Positions 14,049 through 26,199 are shown, counted from the first letter of the stretch. The stretch is DNA of 64,000 bases from Acanthacorydalis orientalis (GCA_034766995.1 CM068317.1:20168214-20232213); one strand, 5' to 3'. Notes: generated from the sequence alone by a model not told the origin. Numbers and translations are program-made.

Positions 14049-15293
14049 GTGTCATGGACCATGACTCATCAATTGTACGTACGTTTTATAAACTTTCTAT
14101 TTATACATAAACATTCAATATTATATGATGAGTGAAATTTCACCAAAAACTTACTGGCGTATTTTCCATGTATTGAAATATAAATAATTTTGTATATTGA
14201 ATATTGGCTATTATTAGGTGTGATTACAGTTTTAAATAAATAACAAAGAGCACAAAGTTGTAACTTGTATCCTTAGCCAGTTATAGTATGTTAAAAATAA
14301 AATTGGATGAAAAATTCACATGAGGATCGTATGTTGATTAAATGTGAATTCAAAAATGTTTTTTTCAAAAAAAATAAAACAGAAAAATTGTACCACTCTG
14401 TAACAACTGCTCTTTATACCCACCAGTACAAAAACTGTCTTTCATTAGGTTGGCACTTTCACCAGTTAAGACCAAGTTATTTTTTCATCTATTAAATCAA
14501 GGTATTATAAGAAACTTTACTTGCTTTAAAAATATTTTTGAAGATGGTTTCTAATTCTAAACCGAATAAAAGATTAATCATGAAGCCATCTTTGTCGAAT
14601 CAAGACATAGTTAGCAATTGTTTTAGGCATTCTGTTTTGATTTTATCTACAGAAAAGAAATACTTGCAACTTAAAAAGATCTCGATGGAGAACATGACAT
14701 TCCATTAGCGAAGTAGATCTAAAATTTCATAGATGTGGTAGTTCTTCTATTGTGACATGCATGAAAAGAAGTTATTTTATTAATTATATTGTTGGATAAA
14801 TTACTTCAAAGAACTCAACTTATGAACTGCAAAAAAATTCGGAAAATTTTAGATGATACTGATAAAAATAATAACGGGGAAACGTTAGTCTTCCAATCAT
14901 TAACTCTAGGGAGAGCAATGGGAGCAGTAGTAACCGAATAGGTTTATGCAATTAAATAATAAATAATATGAGTTTAAAAAAAGGTTTAAGTATAAGGAAA
15001 AAAATTAGAAAAAGTGTATACTGAACAAATACGTAAAAATAAACTGTTTATATTTTTTATATATTTGATTGCATATTTGTTATGGATAAATGTGTCCATA
15101 TATGCGAATAAATACAAACTGTGCTATTGAATACAATAATAAAATGCATAAATACAAAATAAAAAAATCAATGGATTAAATAACTTTTTTCTTATATATT
15201 TGTTTATGAATCTGGTTATGGTATTTTTTAAAAAAATATGTCAGCATTTGGATATAATGACTTCTAAATCACGATCTCTTCAACGTCACTATA

Positions 15294-15353
<60 letters not shown>

Positions 15354-16191
15354 TACGCTAAGCAATATTTGAAAATTATATATTTAGTGATAATATTAAA
15401 ATAACAACTTACATTTAATTTTTAATTATTGTTTAGAGCTTTCTAAGTAACATTTTTCGAAATTATACATGACGTAAAAGACTTACTTTTTATTTATTTT
15501 TTTTTGGTAAAATTAATGTCAATATTTATTTGAAACATATTTTGTTTGAATTCTTGTATTAATATTTTATATTATGGATTTTATTTTCTATGCATTCACG
15601 CCTTTTCTAAAAGTGAACTCAATTTTTTTAATTATAATAAAAATAGAATATAAAAATTTAAAACAGAAGTAAGTTTATTAATATTTGTGTTCATGTTCTA
15701 AAGAATTGTAAAATATTGGTTAATTTTTTTTATAAAAAAGTAATGTAATTATTCCAAGAAGAATTCGAAAGCGGACTTGTAAAATGTTCAGCCTTAACAT
15801 ATTAGTAATGCTCAGTAAGACATCGAATATATTTTGACAAGTCCATCAACATTTGTCAAGTAAAAATATTTACAATAGCTATTAACCTCAAGGAAAACTT
15901 TTGTTGTTATCGACAATAAAGATTATAAAAACGGATCTGCTTGCGGTCACCACCATGGAGATTTGGAAGAAGAATAATAATGTAAATTTCGAAAGTACAG
16001 AAATATGCAATAAACCTTGGCCTATAGTCTATTTTAAGGTTACGTATTTTATATGGCAGTAGATCAAATAAACTAGTAACTGGTTTACTAGACAACTGCA
16101 CAACCGATTATTCAAATTATGATTTAGTTATTAGTAGAATATGGATGAATCGATCTCTGTTTTATATGTTTCGTAATTTAAAATAACTTAT

Positions 16192-16241
<50 letters not shown>

Positions 16242-16473
16242 CATATAAAGAAAGAAAGAAAGCGAAAAGTATTTAAAAATTCTCAGTGTAAGATAACATA
16301 GTTCAATGATAGACACATTCACTTAAAAGTAAGGTTTTTGATTTAATCTTGTTTTGATTACATATAATGAAGTATAAATCTCAATTTTAGTCATTCAATG
16401 AAAATTTAATCAAAAAATATTTAAAACGTATCAATATCAAACACTTAAAACCTAATTAACGTAAAATATATAA
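14049..16473. other. AT-rich noncoding stretch
   Basis: No supported gene. It holds a TA microsatellite at about 15297-15352 and a CA/TA tract at 16193-16240. Short frames at 14307-14495 and 15907-16101 show no recognisable motifs. Confidence 0.5.
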
Positions 16474-16960
16474 CAGGGGTGGGCAACTGTTTCGAAAATA
16501 AGAGCCACATATAATACTATTACTAATTATAATTATTAATTTGTAATTATAAATATAATTATTAATTACAATTATATATATTATTAATAATAATTATAAT
16601 TATTATATAATACTATTACTAATTATAATTATTATATAATTATTAATACTACTATTAATATTATTACTTTTCATATATTTTTGAATGTTCAAGAGCCACA
16701 GAAAATATTATTTTAAAACTGTATTTACAAATAATAAAAAATATGACTATAAAATAGTCTTACTCACCAAAACAGAATATGTTTAATCTCTACTTGTTGA
16801 AGACTTTAATTGAGACTTCATTTTTGCAGTTAATAATTTAAAATCTGGCTATAGAATACTACTATAGATTATTAATATAAAAGTGTAGGAAAAATGGAAA
16901 TGAAATCCAATATTGTCTCGGGATCCGCACAGAGTAGCTTTGAGAGCCACATTTTGTCCA
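16474..16960. mobile_element. hAT-like non-autonomous element (left end; right end lost)
   Basis: The left end CAGGGGTGGGCAACTG (16474) is a typical hAT terminal sequence. It is followed by AAGAGCCACAT, and repeats of GAGCCACA recur at 16691 and 16948, as in hAT subterminal regions. The interior is a low-complexity ATTAATAATTATAA run (16515-16665). The right terminus was not found. A mariner insertion at 16972 may have separated it, or it has decayed. Superfamily inferred from the end only. Confidence 0.5.
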
Positions 16961-16971
16961 TCATTGACATA

Positions 16972-17685
16972 CGAGGGTGGTCCCAGAAGTACCCGACCCA
17001 ACAAAGAAAACAAAAATTTTGGAAAAAAATATATATATTTTTCAACATAATCTCCTTTCAGCTCTATACACTTTTCCCAGCGATGTTCAATAAGTTCGAT
17101 ACCCTTTTTATAATAAGAACTGTCTTGCACCTCAAAATACCCATTAACTGCCGATATCACTTCTTCATCGTTGGGAAATCTTTGACCACTGAGTCATTTT
17201 TTCAAGTTTGGGAACAGAAAATAATCCGAGGGGGCTAAATCTGGCGAATAGGGTGCATGAGGTAGCAATTCAAACTTTAATTCATTAATTTTGGCCATTG
17301 CAATAACGGATTTGTGAGCTGGTGCATTGTCTTGATGAAACAACACTTTCTTCTTAGCCAAAAGCGGCCGTTTTTGCTTGATTTCTTCGCTCAAACGTTG
17401 CAATAAGTTCGCATAATACTCGCCGTTGATAGTTTTTCCTTTTTCAAGATAGTCAATGAAAATTATCCCACGCGCATCCCAAAAAACCGACGCCATGACC
17501 TTGCCTGCAGATGAAACGGTCTTCGCTTTCTTTGGAGCCGGTTCTCCCTTTTCAGTCCATTGTTTTGATTATTCTTTTGTCTCGGGTGTGAAGTGATGGA
17601 CCCATGTTTCATCCATGGTTATGAAACGGCGCAAAAATTCTGCTTTGTTGCTGTGAAACTTCGCTAAACACTTAAAAAAAATGAT
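16972..17685 (-). pseudogene. mariner transposase, 3' half (5'-truncated)
   Basis: The left end CGAGGGTGGTCCCAGAAG follows a TA at 16970-16971 and is the 3' terminal repeat. The minus strand reads, from about 17640 down, FLRRFITMDETWVHHFTPE (first catalytic Asp), KVMASVFWDARG, FHQDNAPAH (second) and SPDLAPSDYFLFPNLKK (third, 34 residues later). The C-terminus GIELIEHRWEKCIELKGDY follows. A long frame covers 17194-17496. A stop follows NLKK, and another lies after the TPETKE motif. Residues before about position 150 are missing. The sequence there changes abruptly into a different mariner family (17690-17903), so there is no matching right terminal repeat. Confidence 0.9.
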
Positions 17686-17689
17686 CTTA

Positions 17690-17903
17690 TTTGCTTTTGT
17701 TCCACCTTTAAATCAGTAGCCCAATTTGAAGCAAAATTAATAATAAAACCAATTAATAATAAAGTCGATGTTTTTTAAATACAGACCGAAAAATCCACTT
17801 TAAAATAATATTATCATGAACACGATGAAATTACACTTTGATTGAAAAAAATAAGGTTAAAATTCAGAAAAGAAAAACTGTAATTATTTTCCTATCAACT
17901 TAT
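17690..17903 (-). mobile_element. 5' end fragment of the HTH-mariner family
   Basis: Read on the minus strand, this matches the 5' untranslated part of the elements at 20228, 26200 and 32237. It has a terminal repeat like TAAGTTGATAGGAAAATAAT, then AACCTTATTTTTTTCAAT, TCATTTCATCGTGTTCATG-like and GATTTTTCGGTCTGTATTT blocks. It continues a few codons into the start of the ORF (EQKQIRS-like) and then abuts the unrelated mariner 3' half. TA at 17904-17905 could be the target duplication. Confidence 0.75.
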
Positions 17904-17942
17904 TATATTCTATATTTTTACCAAGGTATTACATATAGGTTT

Positions 17943-18352
17943 GGCAACGACGGTTTTGAAAACGGTATCGCTTGTTGGTCGAATTTTTTAATATAAATCT
18001 CCGGCAACACGTGACCCCACCCGTAAAAGGATACTCTCGTTTACCTTTCACAGTATACCGCAAATTTTAAATATGTATTTACAAACCAAATTATTAAATG
18101 TGTGCATGTGCGCGACATTTATCATCTTTTAATTCTCTATGACATTTTATTATCTTTTAATACTCAACTTCCATGCAAATTCGATTAGTAGAAAACGTTA
18201 TTATTAGAATTATGCTATTATTACGAGAGCGGTGACAAGTAAGGTATGGTTAGGGAAAGTGTATCCCTCTACGGGTGGAGTCACGTAGTTTCGGAAATCG
18301 TAATTAAAACGATCGACCAACAAGCGATACCGTTTTTGTTATTAAAATTGCC
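17943..18352. repeat. foldback/MITE with long inverted ends, about 410 bp
   Basis: The left arm contains AACGGTATCGCTTGTTGGTC (from 17961). The right arm contains its reverse complement (GACCAACAAGCGATACCG, about 18315-18332). Similarity continues inward through a second matched block (left ACGTGACCCCACCCGTAAAA, right CTACGGGTGGAGTCACGTAG). The arms are thus roughly 100 bp with mismatches. The outermost GGCAA...TTGCC (17943/18352) also pair. No target duplication is clear and no family was recognised. Confidence 0.7.
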
Positions 18353-18635
18353 ATTCTTTTCCAGACCTGTATATATGACCGTGGTTTTTACTATATTATA
18401 AAGTGTGCGTGTTATATAAAAAAGTGTTAGAGAAATGTTGCAAAAAGCCTTATTTTGAAAAGAACATGTTATGGAATCAGCGCTATTAAGGTACCGCGTT
18501 ATAAAAAAGAATAGAGTTTTCAACAATATATCAAGTTTACATTGCATGTCTAATAATAGAATGTTTATTCGAAGAATTTTTTATCAATAGTTTGAAGATT
18601 TATATATCTAATGATTGATATATTTCACATTCGAT

Positions 18636-18636
18636 A

Positions 18637-18703
<67 letters not shown>

Positions 18704-18705
18704 AT
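18636..18705. repeat. compound (TC)n(TA)n(TATG)n microsatellite
   Basis: CT repeats pass into TA repeats and then five ATGT units. It adjoins unremarkable AT-rich sequence on both sides. Confidence 0.9.
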
Positions 18706-19389
18706 ATTCATATATAAAAGTATAGGAAAATAAATTCCTACAAAATCGTATTAGCTGATTTCAATAACTAAAGGAGTAATTTAAATAATTTTAAAGTATA
18801 ATGTATTATAAATAAAAAATAACACTTTACATTAACATATTGAACATTAAATGACCACCTACATTTCAGACCTACATCAAATCATCTACACTATAATTAT
18901 GACATTATTAATCTCACATGAATTGTATCCTAAACCTAATGAAAAACATATACGATCCGTAAAGCGAATAACAAATAACAAATCAGCATTTAATCATAAC
19001 CCTGTATCTGTTTTTAGATCTTGATTGATAATAGTGAAATAGTTCACTTGTAGTGTCTATAAATTACACAATAACCATAAATAAATAGAAACAGTGTAGT
19101 TATGAAAATTGGTGAAACAATGGACTATGTAGAATAAGGGCACATCTGCTCTGTTAATGTAAATAAGCGAGATGTTTCGTTATTGGATATATTAATGACT
19201 TCATTCACCTTCCGGATAAAAAGCAATTAACAAAAGGGAAAGATGTGCGCATATTGTAGTAGGTGTATAAATTATATTGGGTTAGAACAGAACCTCTTGA
19301 AATGTTAATTTTTATGAAGTTTAAATTGCCAATTGTTGAAAAAGAAATATTGTGTTTAATTTAGAATAAAATCGAATGTAAAATAGAAA
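18706..19389. other. AT-rich noncoding stretch
   Basis: I see nothing coding or repeated here beyond short A/T runs. Confidence 0.5.
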
Positions 19390-19700
19390 TCTTTTTGCGT
19401 CCACGCACTAATCGTGGACGCTTATGGCTCATTATGCACAAAATACTGGTTTTCGTTGCTATATTCTAAGGAATTTCGCTAAGTGGTTGAGCAATTTTAG
19501 ATGACCCTCGAGCTGGTTGCCTCTTAGTGAAGAACCAACGGAGCTCTAGGATGCCATCTAAGTTAACTTCGTACTAGCTCGAAATTTACAGTTGATAACT
19601 TATTTGCTTAACTACCAAGGGGCTCTGCCTCCTACTAGCTACACTTGCCGAGCCTTAAGGAACTTCGTCCCCACTTGCTTCGCTCGTTCTTGTTAAGTGA
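19390..19700. other. unexplained G+C-richer island with a perfect hairpin
   Basis: The block begins with a perfect 9-bp stem, GCGTCCACG (19397-19405) and CGTGGACGC (19413-19421), around a 7-nt loop. It continues with unusually G+C-rich text for this window, including GGGGCTCTGCCTCC and CCCCACTTGCTTCGCTCG near its end. All frames have stops. It may be part of an unrecognised transposon or a conserved noncoding element. I cannot assign it. Confidence 0.4.
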
Positions 19701-20227
19701 TAGCAATTTTTAAATGAAAAATTAAAAACGAAATAAAGATATAATGTAATGAAATTTAACTTTGGATTTTGAATGAAACCGTGAAAATAGTGAAACTAAA
19801 AGGAAAACTTATTGTAAACTTATTCTAAAACTTTTGTGTACACGACATTCGTAATTGATTTGTGTTCTTCTGTACACCGAAACTTGATAGAGGTACATCT
19901 GGAGAGACTAATATACAACTGATCATGCCCGAATACTTTTTTATTGGAATCAACGAATATGAATATTCGTGAAACGTCGGAAATGATCGGAAATGGTTAA
20001 CGTGCTACTTGTTGAGTGTAGCAGGGGAGCGGCGTTGTGAGGAGGTGATCTACGTGAAACAAAATTTGTTTGTTTTATGGAAATTTTTCCATTGAATTAC
20101 TTTTTATATATAGAAAGATATAAAATTCTTGACATTATCTATTTGATTTTATCAATGTACCATTTTAATAATTTTATTATCTGATATGGACCAAAAGTTT
20201 ACTATATATAATTATTACCTATTATTT
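19701..20227. other. AT-rich noncoding stretch
   Basis: No gene or repeat recognised. Confidence 0.5.
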
Positions 20228-20798
20228 TATAGAAAGTAGAAAAATAATTGCTGTTTATGGCCTTCAGATTCATATTTATTTACAGCTTTTTTGATTTTGC
20301 TATCTGTTTTAAGTGGTTCAGAACTGTTGGATGACTAACGCCTAATTTTTGTACAAGCTCTCGAATTGTAGTGTGTGGTTCTGATGCAATTAAATTTTTC
20401 AAATAGTCGTTATGAACTGAAGAAGGACGCTCGGTACCTTCTTCATCTTCAAGGCTCTCGTCCCCAGCACGAAATTTTTGGAACCATAATCGCACCGTAC
20501 TTTCCTTAACAGTATCCTAATCAAAAGTATTTTTAGTTTATGAGCAGTTTTTGCTGCTTCACTACCTGTTTTGAACTCATACAAAAATTTTGCTCTTATT
20601 TGCTTCTTTTCAATCTTTAACTCCATAGCTCAATTTGAAGTAAAATTAATAATAAAACCAAAGTCAATATTACCATAATATAGACCGAAAAATACACTTT
20701 AAAATTATATTAACATGAACACGATTAAATGACACTTTTATTGGAAAAAGTCATGATTCGAATTCAGAAAATATATGACAATGTAACTTGGATGATTA
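20228..20798 (-). mobile_element. HTH-only mariner derivative, copy 1 (about 570 bp)
   Basis: A minus-strand mariner derivative that keeps only the paired-type helix-turn-helix half. The frame from 20626 begins MELKIEKKQIRAKFLYEFKT. A frameshift leads to the frame at 20280-20495: FQKFRAGDESLEDEEG, then a TERPSS linker, then RELVQKLGVSHPTVLNHLKQ. This is the two-helix DNA-binding region of cecropia/Hsmar1-like mariners. Translation stops at once after KSKKL, and the 3' terminal repeat (AGTAGAAAAATAATTGC...) follows within about 50 bp. The whole DDD catalytic domain is therefore absent. The same junction occurs in the copies at 26200 and 32237. Both ends are eroded, so the boundaries are approximate. 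Confidence 0.85.
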
Positions 20799-21960
20799 GA
20801 TTTTCCATCTTTTTTTGTTATATTTCTATATTGATTTAATCATTATTCTTGTCGTTCACCTATTAATTACAGAATGTACAAAGATTTACAATGCATTGAA
20901 ATTTAATTCATCAATAGAATGTCGACTAAAGATAGTGAATTAATATATTTTTTTTCATTGCATGCTATCATAAAATGTGACAAATCTGATTAATTCTATT
21001 TTAAATTTTTTGCTGTTTCTTCTAAAAGTTCTTGAGAACGTAAATTATCACATGAATCTAAATTATTACTTTAGAAATATTTGTATCACAGTTTTACAAT
21101 ATTAAAAAAAATGTTAATACATTTCATAGACTATTAAGCTTCATTTAAAAGTAAGTAAAGGAATCCTTTTATATCTATATTTCTGTTACTATTTATATAC
21201 AAATTTATTGATTTTTTATAAAAAAAATTATATTACATAAAATGAAAGCTTTTTTTGTGTATTAGATGTAGCATCAGTATATGAATATATCAATGTATAT
21301 GTAAGTTTGTTTAAATCGAGCTGGTAAATAAAACTTAATGGTTTTTATAGTAGTTAATTAATTAATTTATAATTTACCATACATAAAGTAATGAATTTAT
21401 AATTACTGCAATTTATTTTTTTCTATTCGCGGAAAATCAGAGTATTATGACGCTCACAGGTGGTCTGTAGTTTGTTATTAAGTTTAAAATAATAATAATT
21501 GTTGTAATTTGTTTCATATGTTATTTATGTACTTGGATTTTAAGTTATGTTTCTTGTCCTTGAGGTCACTATTTGATTTTTTCTTCCACTGCCGGTTTCA
21601 TCTATCAAGATCTGAAGACGTCTATAGATGAACCCGATAGTAGAAAAATCAATTTATTTTTTTGAGTTTAAATTGGAAATATTTTCAACAGAAATTATTG
21701 AAAAGCTTTATAATTTTATTATAAGAAGTTTATGACTAGTGTTATTTTTATTCAGTACATTTTAATAATTTTGAAATATATTCAATAAATATTTTACAAC
21801 TTTATATTTTTATATACGTAAATTCTATATGTGTGCGATTTGTTGACGATCACTGTTTTTTCTATTAAGGAAACGACGTGTTTCTTTATACGAATTGTGA
21901 CGCTACACACAAACAAGCGGAAATAAATCGACGGCCTTCTTAATCCCAATAGTGCATTAC
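20799..21960. other. AT-rich noncoding stretch
   Basis: No supported gene. The imperfect palindromic text near 21570-21640 is low in information. Confidence 0.5.
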
Positions 21961-22200
21961 TCAATGGTTCACATACTCAAGAGTTGTAACATACAACGGC
22001 GTAAAGTTTATGTGTAGATCATGTCGAGATAAACACACATAACAATTAGCACGTGGAGGTGGAACAAAAGGTGCACGCGCCACCTGCCGATGACGTACGG
22101 TAGTTGTGGGCGACTCCATAATTTCCATGATTGTGGACGACGTGGAACCGGTAATTTGTTGCTGTGAATCTGTGAAACAGATACTTAACTTCCGCAGGTG
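21961..22200 (-). other. G+C-rich island with a 55-codon open frame (possible exon)
   Basis: This is the clearest G+C-rich block outside transposons. On the minus strand an ATG at 22128 in a favourable context (ACAATCATGG) opens 55 codons, ending at TGA 21961-21963. The product is rich in Pro/Arg with a short motif ANCYVCLSRHDLH. A good acceptor-like string (TATCTGTTTCACAG) lies about 45 nt upstream. A second frame is also open from there for about 50 codons, so the coding frame is uncertain. CAG|GTGGCG could be a donor. The block also contains a CACCTG E-box on both flanks and TGACGT. I recognise no family. It could be an exon or a regulatory element. Confidence 0.3.
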
Positions 22201-23440
22201 GATGATAGCGATTTGTTAGATATTGTATGATTTTTCTATTGTGCTCCTGAAACAGTGTATCATCTCATGATTATAAATGATTTATGTGTGTGTTGCTTTT
22301 GTTTCAAAAACGAGCATGTGATTGCCGTTCGAAATATCTAATTTCCAATGAAAATTATGTTAATAACATTATTCGGTTTTTATTAATATATGTGAATACA
22401 ATTACAGAACATCTGCGAACTGTTTCTTTTTAAAATTTGGAAATGAATGCATTTTATTATAATTTTGTTTGAGGCGAATTGAACTGTAGGTACAGTGCTG
22501 CGAAATGAAAGTTCTGTGCACATTTAATTAAAGTATTTATTTCTGTATATTATTAATGCTATTAAGTTTGTTGTAATTAAATTTTTATTTGTACTAATTG
22601 ATCAAAAATATTTTAGAACATTTATGTATAGAATCCGAATACTATATTTGTTGGATACTCGTATATACAATATTCGTTTAAATATTTTCCAGGTAGATTA
22701 AAAAAACATAATTTTAAATGTAAATTTTTATTGAATATGATATTTTATTGATTTTCTCTTCATGTCAGTTCTCTTTAGTCGAAATATAATGCATTTTCTT
22801 TTTGATTTTGAAAACATTTATTACATTTTTCCCTCGATCACAATTGTAGTGTTTTCTGTTTTATTCCTTTATCTCATTCATATTGTCATTTTGTTTTCCT
22901 AATAGCAGAATTTTAAATACTGTGAATAAAAAAAGTTAATAGATGGGTCTTAAAATAATTTTTATTTCATTTTTACTCATAAACTACTAAACTATAAAGT
23001 TGCTACCATCAGGTATATTATCATGATGAAACATCTATTTATTTTTATTTTCTACAATTAGTTACTAATATTACTTGTTCTTGTGTAAATAATGCAAAAA
23101 ATATTTGAATCCTTTTTTATCTAATGGAAGTATAATTTTAATTCAGAATTTCTCGAATTAATTTTTTGCTAACTCCATAAATCACAAATCAATTCTGATT
23201 AAAAATATTTAATAATTTATTATCGATGGCATCAATTCTTTTTTCAGTTTACAAACCACAAAATTATTTTTGCTCAAAAATATTCAATAAATTATTTTTG
23301 ATTGTTAGTTATATGCATTTAGATGGCAACGCCATTATCTTTAAAGCTCCCAAGTACAGAAAAACATGATGAAATTTATTATTACAATTTTATAAAATAC
23401 AGATAATTTTTATGTGTATATATATATATATATATATGTA
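22201..23440. other. AT-rich noncoding stretch with dispersed repeat copies
   Basis: No gene is supported. Two adjacent minus-strand copies of the dispersed repeat lie at about 23160-23312. A TA tract ends at 23440, where the next mariner begins. Confidence 0.5.
23170..23312 (-). repeat. dispersed repeat units, copies 2 and 3
   Basis: The exact 17-mer core (reverse complement) lies at 23274-23290, with the TTTGTGGTTTGTAAACTG-type tail. A more diverged unit precedes it at about 23170-23225. Confidence 0.55.
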
Positions 23441-24216
23441 CAGGTGGGTCGTTTGATATGTATGGTAGAAAAGTAAGTTAAAAACCGTTCTTTGAAAAAA
23501 ATTGATTTTATTTCTCAACATAGTCTCTATTGAGAGTTGTGCACTTGGTCGAGCGACTCTGCAAAATATGCATTGTTGGCGGCGATGATATCCTCATTTG
23601 ATGAGAAATTCTTCCCACCGAGCCAAATTTTCAAGTTTGGGAACAGAAAGAAGTCTCTCGGAGCCAAGTCCGGAGAATAGGGTGGATAAGGAATCAATTT
23701 GAAGCTTAATTCGTGCAATTTTGCCATTGCGATGGTCGATACGTGGGACGGCGCGTTGTCCTGGTGAAACAGCACTTTTTTGTGCGCTAATCTTGACCGA
23801 TTTATGTGTTGCATCCTAGGCTCCTGTTATTGTTTTCCTCTTCGTTAAATAGTCGATCAGGATGATTCCTTGGGAATCCTAAAAAATAGTGGCGATCATT
23901 CTCCCATCCGACAAAACGATCTGCGCTTTCTTCGGCGCACTTTTACCAGTCGTTGTCCACTGCTTTGACTTCTGCTTCGAGGATGAATTCATGTTTCATC
24001 CACGGGTGACGAATAAGGTCTGCTTGTTGTTTTCCATTTTTGCAGCAACTGCTACAATGTTCGCTTCAAACCTCTGTAGAACGTGAATAATGCGTCGCTT
24101 CTGGCTGAAATTTCGCCTATGCTAGTTTGAAAAGTGATGCTTGATAGCTGTGATGTTACCAAATTAATGGTAGTGCCACATCATAGAAATTTATTAAAGT
24201 TATCAAACAGCCCACG
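23441..24216 (-). mobile_element. internally deleted mariner inside a TA microsatellite, copy 1 (776 bp)
   Basis: The ends read GGGTCGTTTGATA on the left and its near inverse TATCAAACAGCCC on the right. Both outer flanks are TA repeats (23413-23440 and 24217 onward). The minus strand keeps the C-terminal half of a mariner transposase. A frame at 23527-23814 has VLFHQDNAPSHVSTIAMAKL and PYSPDLAPRDFFLFPNLK, with the second and third catalytic Asp 34 apart. A stop precedes this frame, after RKTITGA-like codons. Upstream the VDETW block is present, but only about 200 bp separate it from the right end. About 400 bp of N-terminal coding are missing, exactly as in 42461-43264. Confidence 0.85.

Positions 24217-24283
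<67 letters not shown>
24217..24283. repeat. TA/CATA/TATG microsatellite
   Basis: Continues directly from the right end of the mariner at 23441-24216 and matches the TA tract on its left side. Confidence 0.9.
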
Positions 24284-24435
24284 TCTTATTTAAAATAGAC
24301 TGTCATTTTTTTAATTTCAGTAGTTTTTAGTATATGATATAATTGAGATATAAAATTAAACATTGAATTTGGTTTTAACTCTATATGTTTAGTTAGTAAA
24401 TTAAAATGACTAAATTTTTCCACTTGTATTCTTAT

Positions 24436-24436
<1 letters not shown>

Positions 24437-24495
<59 letters not shown>

Positions 24496-24502
24496 GTATA
24501 AG
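24437..24502. repeat. CATA/TA microsatellite
   Basis: CATACATA units followed by about 45 bp of TA and a TATGTATATGTA tail. Confidence 0.9.
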
Positions 24503-24697
24503 GGGATGTGGGTGAGGATTTTAATATTTATTATAGTTTTTTGTTACTTATCCTACCAATTGCTTTTACATAAGTAAATATAATGTACTTTTAGCAGTTA
24601 AAAGGTATAATACTTCAGTATTGATTTGACTTTTCTAAATAACACATAATATCTGTTCGTATTACTTGTAACACAAACACAATTTTCAATCATGCTC

Positions 24698-24895
24698 TCA
24701 ATTAATCCCATTATGAAAACTAATCAAGACGACAAACACTTTGATTACTAACCGAGGTTGCAGTAAACGTATCACGTTTTCAATTGTGTAGCTCCTCTTG
24801 CTCCAAAACCAACCAGAATTATATTTACAATGCAGTAAAACTCTTCTGCCGTTATAATGTACGAAATTGGTGAAATTCGTCACACTTGATTCAGC
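24698..24895 (-). other. possible exon or gene fragment (unrecognised)
   Basis: A minus-strand frame is open for about 60 codons: FTNFVHYNGRRVLLHCKYNS, then GWFWSKRSYTIENVIRLLQP. Amino-acid use is more balanced than in chance AT-rich frames. A donor-like CTCG|GTTAGT follows the LLQPR codons at about 24752. No good acceptor was found. The family is not recognised and no transposase motif is apparent. A chance ORF remains likely. Confidence 0.22.
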
Positions 24896-26199
24896 GGAAA
24901 TTAATTTTGTTTATATATATACTCTTTAAATTCAGTACGATAAACTTTTCTGTACTTTGAGTTGAAGATTCATCAGTTTCTATTTAAGCCGTTATCAAGA
25001 TCATCAATAATCAATTACAAATTATTTCGATCAGAAAAAAAATTATAGTGTGTGGAGAGTGAAAATTAACTTTCTACAATGAAAATTAAAATTGTGAAAA
25101 TAATTAGATAAAATTCAATTTTAATTAAAATATCATCTAGTAGCAGATTAGCTTTTTTGATAAGATGTACTAGTAATTTTCAATAATTAAATTATTAAGA
25201 TTTAAAATATTTTTTTATATAGACAACATTTTCATTTTTCAAATGATGGACGTCGGTTGTATATTCGATATTCATAACTTGCTACATGTATAAGCATTTC
25301 AAGAAGTAGTAATTAAGAGAATATAAATTAAAGAACTTTTCATGTCCATCTATAATAGTTTAACTAAAATTTTTATATCATAATTCAATTTAAAATGATT
25401 ATGACATTTTTACTTATGTTTGGATTTAAGGCAATAAAAGCGTGCTATTTTTAATTGACAACGAGTGACAGTACGGAGAATCCGTACAGAGAAATATGAT
25501 CTGAGAAATAAATTGAAAATAAATCAAGAAGCTAACGCATTTTAAGTAAATTTTGATAATTTTTGAACTGAATATTGATATTTGTTTTTTTTTTATCAGT
25601 TAACATCCAGTAATATGCTATATTAGAATTCAATACTCCATTTTAATTTCTTATTCAAAATTTGTTTTTAATAGGTTATCAAGTGACTATATTAAAGACG
25701 AATGTATCGTGTAAAACAAATAATTACTTTTTAGGCAATCTAGTGGTAAAGTTTTATTTAGTTGTTTAATAAAATACTGTAGACTCGTGTATACTATGTA
25801 AAACACTTTTACATTTTATTAAGTTGTCCATTTTACTATTTTTTATCTTGTGTTGTTTATTACATTAAAAAGAAAATTACTAATAAAAATAAAATTCAAC
25901 TGAATAGCAATATACATCAATAATATCAATATATAATTAATATATTTGGAGTATTTTCAACACAGTTTTTGTTAAATTAAATTTCTAGTAAATTATATAA
26001 AATAATATGTAAATATAAAGATTAATACTTTTTGTGTTATGATTATTTATTTAATATAAATTACATATCTTACAGTTAAAAAATTTGGTACATTTTCATC
26101 AGTTTTGTTTGAAATGCATCTGCATCACCATTTCATAAACATTTACTTTTATAAATCATTTCAATGCTGAAATGAAACTAGATGAAAACTAACTAAATA
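24896..26199. other. AT-rich noncoding stretch
   Basis: No gene, microsatellite or transposon end was recognised. Confidence 0.5.
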
